A stretch of 64,000 nucleotides of DNA from Chalara sp. BL73 (Eukaryota > Ascomycota > Leotiomycetes > Helotiales), in assembly GCA_918026815.1 (NCBI GenBank), contig CAKJVC010000089.1, positions 62,001 to 126,000 of the forward strand. The letters run 5' to 3'. Positions 23,693-34,296 of this stretch are shown here, piece by piece. The translations under genes and the position numbers were made by a program. How positions within the stretch are numbered: position 1 is the first letter of the stretch; every line of letters starts with the position of its first letter. The notes beneath the pieces were generated by a model. That model saw nothing but the letters and a program-made list of their open reading frames with translations, had not been told where the DNA came from and searched no databases.

Positions 23693-24574
23693 ATGAAAAG
23701 CTTCGGGAGCATCCTTATACTCGCGGTGCCAGCCCTGTCTAGCAACACCCTTGCTGGTATCGTCGATTGCAAGAGCTGCATAGATGCGGTTAATACAGTT
23801 TGCTCCAAGCTGTACTACACTATCAAGGAACAACCAAACTGTCTCTGCCGCGGCGAGGGTGCCGAGTTATTTTTCCAATGCCAGTCCTTCTGCAGCAGCA
23901 CTATCCACAGCGACGTCATGGGCTGGATTCACTACTGCATTACGAGATATCCAGATATCTGTCAAACGAGCCAGAAGAAGATCATTCCTCCAATATGGGA
24001 GCAGCTTTGTGTTGCAAATAGCACCTCGACTCGAAGGCTCAAAACCTTGTCTACCACAGTATTCCTCACAAGCGTAGCCGGCTCGCACTCTAGTCAAGCA
24101 CCAACACCTACCCAAAGTAGGGACGTGATCTCTGAGGCGGGAATGGGGTCTTTCTCAAGCATACCGCGAGATGTTGTGTCACCAAGCCTCGGTGGGAATC
24201 CAGGTTTACCAGAGCGGTATGTGCCCTGAGAACACTCAGAGAGTATCCCAAACTGACATCGCAGCAGGACGAGGACCGGATCCATGCCAGGCACCGTAGC
24301 ACCAAGTACGAGCATAAGATCTGGAGAAACTACCATGCCGACCAGTGTTGTTCCCAACAAGTCAAGTACAACTTTAAGCACAGAGCCTCGAGTGACAACT
24401 GCAGCCACTGCTATTACAAATCTTTTTAATACTTCTGCGGGAGCAGCTCCTACTAAATTTACTTCGACTGATTCGAAGGCAGCTGCAGTCTCTATTGTTG
24501 CCCCCGTCTTTGGCCGTCTGACTAGAATTTGGGCATGCGTGATTGTGCGATACATGCTTATTCAACTGGCGTAA
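23693..24574 (+). CDS. Secreted cysteine-rich protein with Ser/Thr-rich tail, 276 aa
   Basis: Two exons (23693-24216, 24268-24574) splice in frame; the acceptor is a GCAGCAG tandem, so a one-residue isoform is possible. The ATG at 23693 opens a signal peptide (MKSFGSILILAVPALSSNTL, cleavage probably near LAG), whereas the longer upstream frame has none. Residues about 25-110 hold about ten cysteines in a spaced pattern (DCKSCIDAVNTVCSKL, PNCLCRGEG, CQSFCSSTIH, WIHYCI, DICQ, LCVA), suggesting a disulfide-bonded domain. The remainder is Ser/Thr/Pro-rich and likely O-glycosylated. The last 25 residues are moderately hydrophobic, so membrane or GPI attachment is possible but unclear. Likely wall-associated or extracellular. 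The adjacent upstream paralog is broken. Confidence 0.7.
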
Positions 24575-24768
24575 TTGAAGAAGTCGCATCGAAAAAGGAC
24601 TGCAAAAGATATGGCATGGAATACATTGCTGAGTTATTGGTTATGAATGGGCAACGATTTACGCATTCTTTAGCTCGCTGCTTGGCTGTTTATTTTCTGA
24701 TTGATACAGCACATTGAGGATTGTTCTTAACCACAAGTCGTAACTGGGAAATGACAAAAAGAAAGCTG
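24575..24768. other. 3' flank of the secreted-protein gene
   Basis: Short intergenic stretch before the tRNA-like sequence, with no coding signal of note. Confidence 0.4.
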
Positions 24769-24912
24769 TGGAGACAGTGGGAATTGAACCCACGACCTTT
24801 CCTAGGCTAGATTCGATCTGAATATGCGAAAGGAAAATCATCTATTGATAGGTTAGACGTCATCGATTGCGTTGCTCTTGAATAAGAACTTACACCCCTA
24901 GACCATACCCCC
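24769..24912 (-). tRNA. tRNA-like sequence with intron, possibly tRNA-Leu(CAA) or a pseudo-tRNA
   Basis: On the minus strand a B-box/T-arm is clear: GTGGG TTCAATT CCCAC, followed by TGTCTCC and a discriminator A. About 100 nt upstream an A-box-like TGGTCTAGGGG follows GGGGGTA. The putative acceptor GGGGGTA pairs with TGTCTCC at all seven positions, but three are G-U. A TCTTA/TAGGA stem would frame a loop with anticodon CAA and imply an intron of about 70 nt. The short variable arm does not fit a leucine tRNA, and the D-stem is poor, so it may be degenerate. Covariance-model scoring would decide. Confidence 0.35.
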
Positions 24913-25190
24913 AATTAAAAAGTTTGACAAGTATATTTCTTATATGCTTTTCTACTTCGTTTCTCGTCAAGACCTGGAGTGAAAAAAATATCCTAGGTGG
25001 GACAAGCCCATTGGTCTCCTATTCACTCGCTTGGGAAGACCCACTTGTCCCGCCTCGCTAAGCGCACGCTACGGCTGAGCCGCACAATATGCGCCAAAAT
25101 AAAAAGAAAGGGAAGCACGGCGCCGTCTTAATCGTTTATATTGAATTAATAATAGTGATGAGCGGAGGAATGCAAAAAGAATGCAAAAAT

Positions 25191-25262
25191 TGACCTACGC
25201 AGGGGTCGAACCTGCAATCTCCTGATTCGTAGTCAGACGCCTTGCCATTGGGCCAGCAGGCC
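25191..25262 (-). tRNA. tRNA-Arg(ACG)
   Basis: A complete 72-nt cloverleaf on the minus strand. The acceptor GGCCTGC pairs with GTAGGTC (two G-U pairs), discriminator A. The anticodon arm is CTGAC-TACGAAT-CAG-like, with loop CTACGAA presenting ACG, and the T-arm is GCAGG TTCGACC CCTGC. There is no intron. The anticodon decodes CGN arginine codons after A-to-I editing. Confidence 0.9.
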
Positions 25263-25798
25263 GTGTTGCTGTTTGTTGGAATATGATGTGCTTATGCAGA
25301 AAATTATAGTTAATTTAAACGAGATATTTGAGAACTTGTAGTTTAGTCTTGCGCATCAACTAGAAATTTTGATATGACAATTGGTATTCCAGGAGTATAG
25401 TTGATTTCTTAAGCTTGAAGGGTAGACTATTTTCACCCACTAGCACATGCCTTCAAAGGTTGAAGGATGAGTCAAGGCTTCATTCATATATGTCATAACA
25501 CTAATTACCTTGAGACTGTTTCCGTCACACGAGGAGGCGGCCGTTCATCTTATTTTAGCCATTTGTTTTCAGGACTCTCTTAGCTTATTCTGGGGATTCT
25601 TAATGTGGAAATTTTTACTATGAGCCCCGGGCTTCATGGAAATCACCACCGACCTTCGAAAAACTCTCTTTAAGACATCGCTTCTTCTCCATGAACTCCT
25701 CAGAGATAAAACAGCTTCTGCTTCGGTGATGTATTACTTAATCGAACTTGAAATATCTATCTAACACATCACCGTCAGTTTCCCACCGGGAGGACCGC
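25263..25798. other. Intergenic region
   Basis: AT-rich spacer without coding signal, running into the 3' end of the minus-strand secreted-protein gene. Confidence 0.45.
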
Positions 25799-26476
25799 TC
25801 AGACGAACTTGACCTTGCCGAAGAATGGAGTCACGTGGAAGTTGATTTCGTTTGGCGGATTCCAAGCACCATAAAACTGGTTCGGATAAAACCCCGCATC
25901 CGTCACCGTCCTGAAGAAGTTCATGCGCCACTGCGTACCCTTCGCCGTCCCATTATCCACATTGAAAAGACCCAACGGGATGCTCGCCTTTGACACCCAG
26001 ATCTTGGCGTCCTTATTTAGCGTCGTTGTCGCTGTCAGGCCAACCGCATAAATGTTCTCGATATAAAATCCATCGAAAACCGCGCCGGCAGCGCGGACCT
26101 TGGACGGATTGTAGATGAAAGCCTGGAAGGTCTGGTTCGCGGGGCTGACCTCGAACTCAAGGTACGATTGTGGGTCTTTGGTGCCCTGGTAGATGAAAGC
26201 CTCCATGACTTCATAGCGCCAGATCTCGTCATTAGTGCCCAGGGAGGCATTTGCATAGAAGGAAGTCTCGTTGAAGGCTGTAAAAGTGAACTCAATAGTG
26301 GAATCGCTGTAGCAGAGGTCTACTTTTGTCAGAGGAAAGTCTTGGCCTGTTAGGTTCTTGTGGTATTGGATGGTGCCTTGCCTGGGACAGGCCGGGACCT
26401 GGAGGTATGGGACGTGGACAGCTTGAATTGGGAGGGCAAGAGCTGCCACGAAGAGCGCAAGAGTGGTGAGATGCAT
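25799..26476 (-). CDS. Secreted protein with CBM9-like (DOMON-type) fold, 225 aa
   Basis: A single exon. The ATG at 26476 is preferred over the longer upstream frame because it opens a signal peptide (MHLTTLALFVAALALPIQAV). The mature protein starts at about HVPYLQVPACPRQGTIQYHK and keeps the family's beta-strand pattern: FPLTKVDLCYSDSTIEFTFT, then YEVMEAFIYQGTKDPQSYLE, FEVSPANQTFQAFIYNPSK, IPLGLFNVDNG, and GTQWRMNFFRT. These are hallmarks of the fungal family-9-like carbohydrate-binding proteins, which are extracellular beta-sandwich proteins without a known catalytic role. Several N-glycosylation sequons are present. The length matches the family. It probably binds wall or plant polysaccharide, by family inference only. 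Confidence 0.82.
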   Translation of the reverse strand: MHLTTLALFVAALALPIQAVHVPYLQVPACPRQGTIQYHKNLTGQDFPLTKVDLCYSDSTIEFTFTAFNETSFYANASLGTNDEIWRYEVMEAFIYQGTKDPQSYLEFEVSPANQTFQAFIYNPSKVRAAGAVFDGFYIENIYAVGLTATTTLNKDAKIWVSKASIPLGLFNVDNGTAKGTQWRMNFFRTVTDAGFYPNQFYGAWNPPNEINFHVTPFFGKVKFV

Positions 26477-27731
26477 CTCTTCTGATATTCTCAACACCCT
26501 GGATAAGACTTGCTCCTTGTTTGCAATTACTTTATGGTGAAATGCGTCAAAGGCGCTTAGAAGACAGCGAAATGGACGCAAGCTGAAGATTAAGATGTAA
26601 AATAATATCACTATGGTCTAACGTTCTCGAAATGGAGTCCAGACGCTCAGAGTTGCGCAAGGAAACATGAGCTGAGCCTTTGCTTCCTTTATGTTGATAC
26701 CAATTTATACTACCAGTATCTAGATCCTTGTAACCGTGACCCCGCAACCCCGCAGCCTCTCTGATCGAGATCGCATTTTATGAGATGTAACGTGTTGTGA
26801 GGACCACCCCCAGGATGCAACTCCTAGTCTCTGTTTAGGCAGCTCAGGATAATTGATGCATTGGCCTTAGGAACAATTGACCAATAAATCAACTTGTCCC
26901 CGCCAAGGCTTGCCCAGCTGCGCCGTTAGGAGGCATAGCAGTAAAGAATACCTGCGTATGCATGCTTATGGATGCTTGTACTTTGTGCAGACTTTATACT
27001 CCAGCTTTCTTCGTCCAGCATGTTTGATGCTTGGCAATGCTACTTTCAACGATTTCTTGGTACTTTTATATCTTCTCTTCGTTAGAAACACTACAATACA
27101 TTTATCAGTTATCCCTTGGAGAAGGCCAATTATTATAGCATTCACGAATCATATACTCTGTGGTTAGTCCGGGGGCTTTGACAGATCTTTTAAAAAACAT
27201 GGGGATGTAAAAGCTGGATATTGTGTAGAGTCTGTACGAAGTATTAAAACAAGAGCCCCATGGTTATTCAACAAGCTACAATTAGTCCATTACTCATTGA
27301 TAAAGTTGCAGAAATTTCCATTCCAAAAAGAACACAAAGGTACTTTATAATTAACCACATATATGGATAGAGTCTCTTCACCGACTCGGTTGGATTTCTC
27401 ACTTTCATTGCGGCTGTTGTTAGATGCGTAGAAGAGAGCAGGGTTGAGACTCTCGACCTATTTCATATTCGGTATTTCGTTCAAGTTATAGTTAGTTTGT
27501 GATGCCCAATGGACATTGTTTTGTGAGTTTATAATGCTTTGCATTGCAATAGTTTTGGCGTTAGTTCTTTGGCTTAAGATGGAGTCTCGTTTGAAGGTTT
27601 GGAATCAGAAGCTGGGCCTCCTATATTTATTAATTGATTGCCGACGGAGCGTTTTGAAGTTCCAAGCTAATTTTGGCCGGCACTAGGTGATGAGGCTAAC
27701 GTATAAAATCTCCTGACGGATCTTCAACAAC
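26477..27731. other. Intergenic region
   Basis: Promoter side of the CBM9-like gene on the left. The remainder has only short frames without motifs. Confidence 0.45.
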
Positions 27732-28040
27732 TTATACACTCAATGCAATCAAAGTAAGGAGCGCTTGTATTGTAGCGTTTTTGAGTCTTTCCTGCCATTC
27801 GTTGATTTCGGACTGGTGTTTCAACCGTTTCAACTTTGAGCGACGGCTTTCGAATAGTATGAAAGTTTTTGATTCTCTTGCAATTCCTTCAAGTTCACAT
27901 CGATGTTGCTCATGATCTTTTGCACATTGACACTGCAACATACAAACTCTTGCTAAGATCAGGCTTGACTCTAACTTCCTAAAGTTACCATTCAACATCT
28001 TACAACTTGGCAAATAGTGAGTTATTGTCCAGTAGATCAT
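27732..28040 (-). CDS. Small basic helical ORF, possibly a regulator C-terminal remnant, 102 aa
   Basis: A single open frame from ATG 28040 to TAA 27732. The middle and end are Glu/Lys/Arg-rich and helical (QHRCELEGIARESKTFILFE, then SKLKRLKHQSEINEWQER) and close with LLTLIALSV. This resembles the C-terminal end of some fungal Zn2Cys6 regulators, but no DNA-binding domain is present and nothing upstream on the same strand supplies one. It may be a truncated relic or an independent small gene. Identification is tentative. Confidence 0.35.
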   Translation of the reverse strand: MIYWTITHYLPSCKMLNGNFRKLESSLILARVCMLQCQCAKDHEQHRCELEGIARESKTFILFESRRSKLKRLKHQSEINEWQERLKNATIQALLTLIALSV

Positions 28041-28559
28041 GATGAGGCTTATTGAGGTCCCGGGGTATATATTTCCAGAATTTTATGAAGTGATATTATT
28101 GGGAACCCGTACTAACGATAACCTCTGCCGCCCCTAGCAGTGTATTCATGACCCCAATTGTTTCCATGGTCTTCTTATGTTTGATTTGTTTACTGGGTAA
28201 GGGGGGGGGGGATGTGTTATGTTATAAGTATGCAAGTGAAGCAGGGCAGTTCGTAGGAACTGTTTGGGCTTTTGTCTCTCTCAATTTGCGGTTGCAGTTT
28301 CGTTTGCGAAATCTTTTGGAGGGAAAGAGAGTGCACTGGGCGTAATACGAGGTAAGGGAAGATCAATAACGTCCCTCCCTGTGTGCCGAGAAACCCTGCG
28401 TGCCGAGAAAAGCCATAGGTACTTTGGATTTAAGCATCTCAAACTCCACACCAGCTTTTGAATATATAAACATAAAACATCGGTAGCATGATATAGCTGT
28501 TTATTAGCATTTTGACCTTTTCCGAACAAAATTTTATATTTGCATCGTTGCTCTTTCGC
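28041..28559. other. Intergenic region with a G-run
   Basis: No gene seen. A run of about 11 G lies near 28200. It leads into the AT-rich block on its right. Confidence 0.4.
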
Positions 28560-30091
28560 CTGATTGATGAGAAGCCTCCATTTAGGCTTTAGTTCGAATC
28601 TTTGCCACAGCTATACCGACAATCTCTTATTTTCCTTTACACACCTTAGAAGATCTTACTGAGCTTCAGATCGATTAATTATTTGTCCGAGACCCTAATA
28701 AGCTTTATAACCCCGCGCCTCCCGCAAAGCTTTGGTAATTTCGCTGTAGTTCGCCGTAGTTTACTTAATAAAATATCAGCCTAAGACTTAAGGCTACAAA
28801 TCGACAACAAATGGATGATCGAAAGTAGACTAAGTCCTGAATTCCTTTTTTATTATTTAATTCCCAGATTTCTTTAGCTTCTTTTCCAGCAACAAGAATA
28901 CATTATTATTAATCGAAATTGACTTCGCCGGTAAGCCTAAGCGAATAGGCTAGTCTAGCGCGCTTCTAGTTATGTACGACGATGCTATTACCGTGTAAAG
29001 TGCTGGAGTAGGGTGGCACAAGTCAACTGCAATTGATACAAAGACTAATCTCTACCTTCTCTACTACGTCCCGAGTCTTTTACTTATACTTTCCGAACCT
29101 CTGGCGACTCTCTACGTGTTTATATATGCCAAGCTTTAGTGTTTTTACTAAGCTTTTTTCAGTGCTTTTTAGCACGTAACATTTTAGCGCTTGACATTGC
29201 TTTTTTTTCTAAAACGTTGTTTCGACGTTTATACTAGTATTGTAAGCTTTAAGCGCGAGTATTGTAGCTTAGTATTGTAGCTAGCTTGTAAAGCAATTAA
29301 AAGTAAGCCGAAAAAAACTTGTAGCGAACAACAACTTAAGTACAATAAAAAGCAAAAACTGAATACAATAAAAACAATTAACAATACTTTTAAAATAAAT
29401 AAATAACAGCAACAATAGCTTTTTAGTTATAAATAAAAATAAGTAATAGTCGAACTTTAGCTTATAAATAAACGCTTTTTTTTTGTTTAGCTGCGTTTTT
29501 TTTTTTTTTTTACAATACTATTACTAACACTATTATTACTATTATTACTACTACTATTACTATATTTGCTTCGCGTTTCGCTTTTGTTTCGGCTTTAGCT
29601 ACTTTTATTTGTTTTTGCTGCGCGAAAATTGCGAGCTTTAAGTTTAAAGTCTACTGTTTTTTTAATAAAAAAAGCAGTATTAAATGCTTTCGCTGTTGCA
29701 GTTTTAAAGCTAAATGTTTTTTCGTAAGTGTTTTGTAGTTTTAATACTTTTTCGATTTAATTTCGGCTAGCTGCCGGCTGTTTTTTGTCGCTGTAATAGT
29801 CGTTTTGCACGTTAGTCGCGTTTGCTTTAAAAACGTTTCGATTTTAACAACCGCAAAAAGCGCTTTTGTAAAATTATCGCTCGAGTTTTTTTGAAAATTA
29901 AAAATCGTTCGAAAGTTTTATTTCGCTAACAAGCTTATTTTAAAAAAGTAAAAACGGTTTTTTTAGCTTTTTTTACAAAAGTTAAAAAAACTAATTTTTT
30001 TTTGCGAAAGTTAATTAAATTGCAGCAAGTAGCAATAAGTAATCGAACCTTTTTCGACTTGTAACCGATTTAATTTAGTTAAACCGATATT

Positions 30092-30138
<47 letters not shown>

Positions 30139-30830
30139 GGAAAAAAATCGAAATAGTAAAAAAAGTAGTAGCGGCTGCTTTAGCGGTAAGTAGTTTTTTG
30201 AACGTTTAGCTTTGCTTTCGGGCATTTATCGCTTCGCTTCCGGGCTTTTGCTGTTTGTTTTCGAGCATAAATTAACTATTTTGCTTTTTTTTGTTTTTTT
30301 TTTTTTTAATTTTTTTGCTATTTTAAACGTAGTTTTTTAGTAATACTTTTGTACTATTTTGTTAGCGTTTTAAAAAATTTTTGCGAGCTTTTATAAATTT
30401 TTTACAAAAAAATACTTTTTTTAGCGCACTAAATACTTTATTTTTTTTTTTATAATTTAATAAGTTTAAATAGTTTTTACTTTGTACTTTTTTTTTTTTT
30501 GTACTAAAATTAGCGCCGGTTTTTTAACGGCTTTTTTATGTTTATACTACAGTTTTAATAAAAATACATAAAATATATTGTAAATTTTGTAAAATAGCAG
30601 TAATTTTAGCTTATAAGCTTGTTCGTAATTTTTAATAACTTTTAAAACTTTAAATAGTTTTAAATATTTGTTTGCAAGTTTACAATTAAATTTAAATTGT
30701 TAAATATTTTTCGAAACTAGTATTATTTTTTTTTTTACGCAAAAACAAGTTAGCTTATATTTTGCGTTGTAATATTTTTTGTGTTTTTTGTAAGTTTTTT
30801 AAAAATTACTATTTTACACGGTGTCACGGT
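28560..30830. repeat. Extremely AT-rich, low-complexity block
   Basis: About 2.3 kb dominated by A/T homopolymers and TTTTA/TAAAA words, with interspersed CG and AGC words, and ending abruptly near 30830 where normal composition returns. From about 29480 the plus strand is strongly T-rich. It has no long open frame. One minus-strand stretch (about 29610-29560) reads AQQKQIKVAKAETKAKREAN, reminiscent of the charged tail of some DNA transposases, but that is weak. The block looks like a mutated (RIP-like) repeat or AT isochore directly upstream of a recombinase remnant. Confidence 0.6.
30095..30135 (+). repeat. Uninterrupted A41 tract
   Basis: Forty-one consecutive A residues inside the AT-rich block. 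Either a poly(A) scar of a retroelement insertion or a simple repeat. No obvious target-site duplication is visible around it. Confidence 0.8.
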
Positions 30831-31301
30831 TAACCAGCTGCTGTTTTTGGGGGGGTTTTGCCGCTGTTTTGAGGGGTCTGCTAACCAGTTTTCGGCTAAC
30901 TGCGCACCGTCTGCCCGATACACCACGCACCCCTCCACCCAGGCACCGCGCACTCATTGGCCACTTACGCGACAGCTTCTCTTCGTCATCTCACAGTATC
31001 CCGTCTTCCAAAAACCTTCCCCCACCGTATTCAAAGGGTCATCACGAAGCCAAAAGAGGCCCCTTCTGGGCCCACTCGATGCTGACGATGGATTTAAAAA
31101 GTACCCTCGTCCTCCGCCCACTCGGATCTCCTAACCCTCTTCTTCTCTCTACTTTAACTCTTTTTTTTTCAGCAGTGCTTTTGGTGGCAACGGTCGTCCC
31201 GTCTCCTCTATCGCAGTTATCCTCCTCCCCTTCCTCACCCAATTGGCAGCCATCCTGACCTCTCAATCTGCTATCTCTTAGCCCCATAGCCTTGTATAAT
31301 A
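30831..31301 (+). promoter_or_regulatory. Upstream region of the DUF3435 recombinase remnant
   Basis: Composition switches from AT-rich to balanced here. The stretch carries GGTTAACCAG near 30828-30840 and a related CTAACCAG..GGCTAAC about 60 bases later, which might be element-end or promoter motifs. It then leads to the ATG at 31302. Assignment is from position only. Confidence 0.3.
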
Positions 31302-33759
31302 ATGCTCCAGTCTCGATACGATGAAGATTACCCGCCTATCGACAACGAGTCTGACAGCACGAGCGACTCCGACACAGACAGCGTATTTGACAGCAGCGAC
31401 AATGAGGCGGACACGGCAAGCGATACCGATTCGGAGGCCCTTTTAGAGGAAGTTGACAGTGATACTGACGACGATGATCTTTTTGATGACGAAGTTCGAC
31501 ACCCACCTGAATACTACCTTGCCGCATCGGCCAACTTCGATGTAGGGCGACTCCGGCAGAAGCGTTATAGCCCTAAAACGCAAGACCGTCTTGACTGGGT
31601 CAAGAACTATTATGATCAGTATGTGCCAAATGTAGACCGACTCTACTACGAAAGTTCCGCTAACGTTATTTTGCATTTAAGTACTGCACTTTTATCGGAC
31701 AGCATCCGGCTTAATGCTTTCAAGAAGTTTCGGCCAACTTTCTTTACGAATTCTTATGCTAGGTCTGCGATTAACGACGAGGCAAAAATAGACGAAAACG
31801 GCCTGGAATTAAGCATACAAGCTCGCTACAGACATTCTGGAAGTAATACTTTATAGTGTATCGGCTCGAGACTAGCAAGAAAATCGATAGTATAGTTCAA
31901 GTACAAAGTCAAGATGTAAAATGCTTTATTGCATCTGGCGCACTTTCTTGTTTCGTAAGCTTTGCTAACGGATCCTAAGTTCTTATAGTTGTTGCTAAAG
32001 AAAAGAAGCTCGACAATACAAAGCGAAAAAGTGCTACTATATATGTCGAGGACCTGGCCGAATATGCTCGTGTGCTTCTAACTACAAAAGAAATAACTTT
32101 TAAGCTTAGCTGGCTTCGGATTTAGTTGATTCTTTTCTGCCAGCTTGCGGGCATTACTGGCAACCGCCCAAAAGCTCTAGTTCAACTTCGATACCGACAC
32201 TTCAAATTGACTTTAATCCGGGATTATAACAATTCGCGCTCACGACTTTTTATCGAGTTGACTGCCGAGTTTACTAAAAGATTTCTAAGCATAAAAAATG
32301 CGTACGTTTTTTCTGCTTTTCATTTTCGCGTATAAGCTAAGTAGTTTCTAGCAATAAGTTTAAAATTCCAGAAATTATTTACGACCCGACGCTAGTGCTT
32401 AGCCTTTACACTTTCCTGCTTAGCATGCTTTTCAAAATTCAAGCTTTCGAATTTTTTAGCATTGTTTTTCCGGAAAAGCTGTATAGTTTGAATGTTCTTA
32501 AAAAAATAAATAAGCAACAGCTCTCGCTCAGGAATGTGTTGCGCGACGATTTTATATTTTGCTAAACTATACAGACAGTATGTAGCGTTTGTTTGGCACT
32601 GCAATTGCAGTTGTTTTCTGATTTAGTTCGCTATCGCATAAAGATAAGCGGCCAGATTACAAGCTTTGCGCAAGTAACGAAGCTATATGTCTTTCGTGAT
32701 AAAGCTGCCAAAAAGCTGAACGAAAGCCGTAAGTACTAGCTTTCAAGACTTATAGACTGTCAACTAATCACGGATTTTTGCATAGCTGATGTCAACGACT
32801 CTTTCCAGAACTTTATTCTGCAGCATTTTAGCATTAACACGTTTCTGGAACACTATTTCGATCGGAATATCAACGTTAATGTGCAGAATATCTACCGTGG
32901 CTAAGCGCTTTAGCGAAAGCTAATAAAGTTTGCATGTTTTATAAGTCGCTCGATTAATTCTCGTCGGCTACGGAAATTGACTTTTGAGCAATCTGCGTTA
33001 GTTAATAAGCTTTTATGTATTGTTAAATTGAAATGTCGCATTACGAAACTGTTAAGCATTCGAAAAAATTCTACGAAGAAAAAGAAATATCAGAAAGCTC
33101 GTCGTTGCTTTCAAAGTGAAAAGCAGCGGCAGCGAAAGTTTTTTTTAGTTGACCTCGTAGAACGTTTCAAAAAGAAGCAGCTAGTAATCGATAGCGAGCG
33201 GCAGTTAGCTGGAAAAGTAGTCGACGAAAATACGCGAAACGCATTAGCGCAATCAGATCAAGTAACGCCGGAACACTTTTTTTTGATCGACGCTATCTTG
33301 ACGCTTCTTAAAACGTCCCTGGAAAACGAGTATCAACGAAGAATTGCGGCAGTCAATGCGATCACAGCGTACTGCGGCGTGAAAGAAAAGCTTGCTTTTC
33401 GTTGTATTCAGCGTAGACGTCCAGTGAAAAATGATCGTCCTCCAGCTTTTAAAGCCGAGGAGCCCGATGCGCTCAGCCAAGCGATACTATCGATTAAAGG
33501 AGAAAAGCGGCCAACAAAATGCTTCGTCTGTCTTGGAAACCCGTCGTTGACATTGCGCGAGAGAGTTGCCTCGTATGCAACCTCGGGTTCTTTGAGTAAA
33601 CATTTTCTAAGGAAGCATGTAAGCAAGCTGCAAGAAGGGATGCACATTGATTGTCAGACTTGTGGCGTCAGGCTAGAAGACCGAAAGGAATTACTGATTC
33701 ATGCAGAGAGATTTCACGGAACCGTCTCACGGGGCCCCGCTGAGAAATTGATCATTTAG
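31302..33759 (+). pseudogene. DUF3435 tyrosine-recombinase (Starship captain/Crypton-like), decayed
   Basis: DUF3435 proteins are tyrosine recombinases; the related captains mobilise giant fungal Starship elements. The N-terminus is intact for 184 codons: an Asp/Ser/Thr-rich acidic region, then RLRQKRYSPKTQDRLDWVKN. Later parts in shifting frames match the family: AGITGNRPKALVQLRYRH at about 32145-32200 (containing a candidate catalytic Arg), PEIIYDPTLVLS, and ILQHFSINTFLEHYF at about 32818 (candidate His and Tyr). A 260-codon C-terminal frame (32977-33759) has ERQLAGKVVDENTR, NEYQRRIAAVNAI and two C2H2-like fingers (CFVC..KHFLRKH; CQTC..HAERFHG). Multiple stops and frame changes in 31857-32976, with AT-rich codons, show decay, plausibly by RIP. 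Confidence 0.85.
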
Positions 33760-34296
33760 ATTTCAGAGCTATTTGTTTGCAGGTGTCCCGGACGATTTTT
33801 GTTTATTATTGATTTGGTTCCAGGCTGTGTAAAGTGGGGTTACATGTGTATCACGAAATTTCGTAAGTGCTCGCCTTTAAGGGATAAACAAAGAGATTAA
33901 CTTAATCAATTAATTAAAGCTGTCAGCACACTGATTAAACTAAAGTTGCTAAAAGCACAGGCTTATATATAATTTGTGCGTTTGCCTCATTCTTTAACCC
34001 AGACCCTAAAGTTAGTGTTTTATTAGACCTATCTTGCGCTATTTTGATTGTAAACAAGGTTACGATCTGCAAATCCAGATTGATGTCTACTATGAATCAA
34101 ACATGCATTGAGCCACGATGGTAAAAGGCTATCATAACTATAGAATATATGTAACTTAGCAGATCTTGACAGTTTCAATATCCCAATCCTGTAGAGCGAA
34201 CGACTCGGCATTCAAAGCTTGAAACAATCCTAGCCGAACATAAGCTTTGCAGGTCTTCTCTCACCTTAAAATAGGTCTTCGTATCAGTTTTTTATC
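33760..34296. other. Spacer in the accessory island
   Basis: AT-rich sequence between the recombinase remnant and the HET remnant. I see no gene. Confidence 0.4.

Noticed and set aside
28560..30830. Mitochondrial DNA insertion as the cause of the AT-rich block
   Set aside because: No mitochondrial gene motif in any frame; homopolymer and CG word pattern fits a mutated nuclear repeat better.
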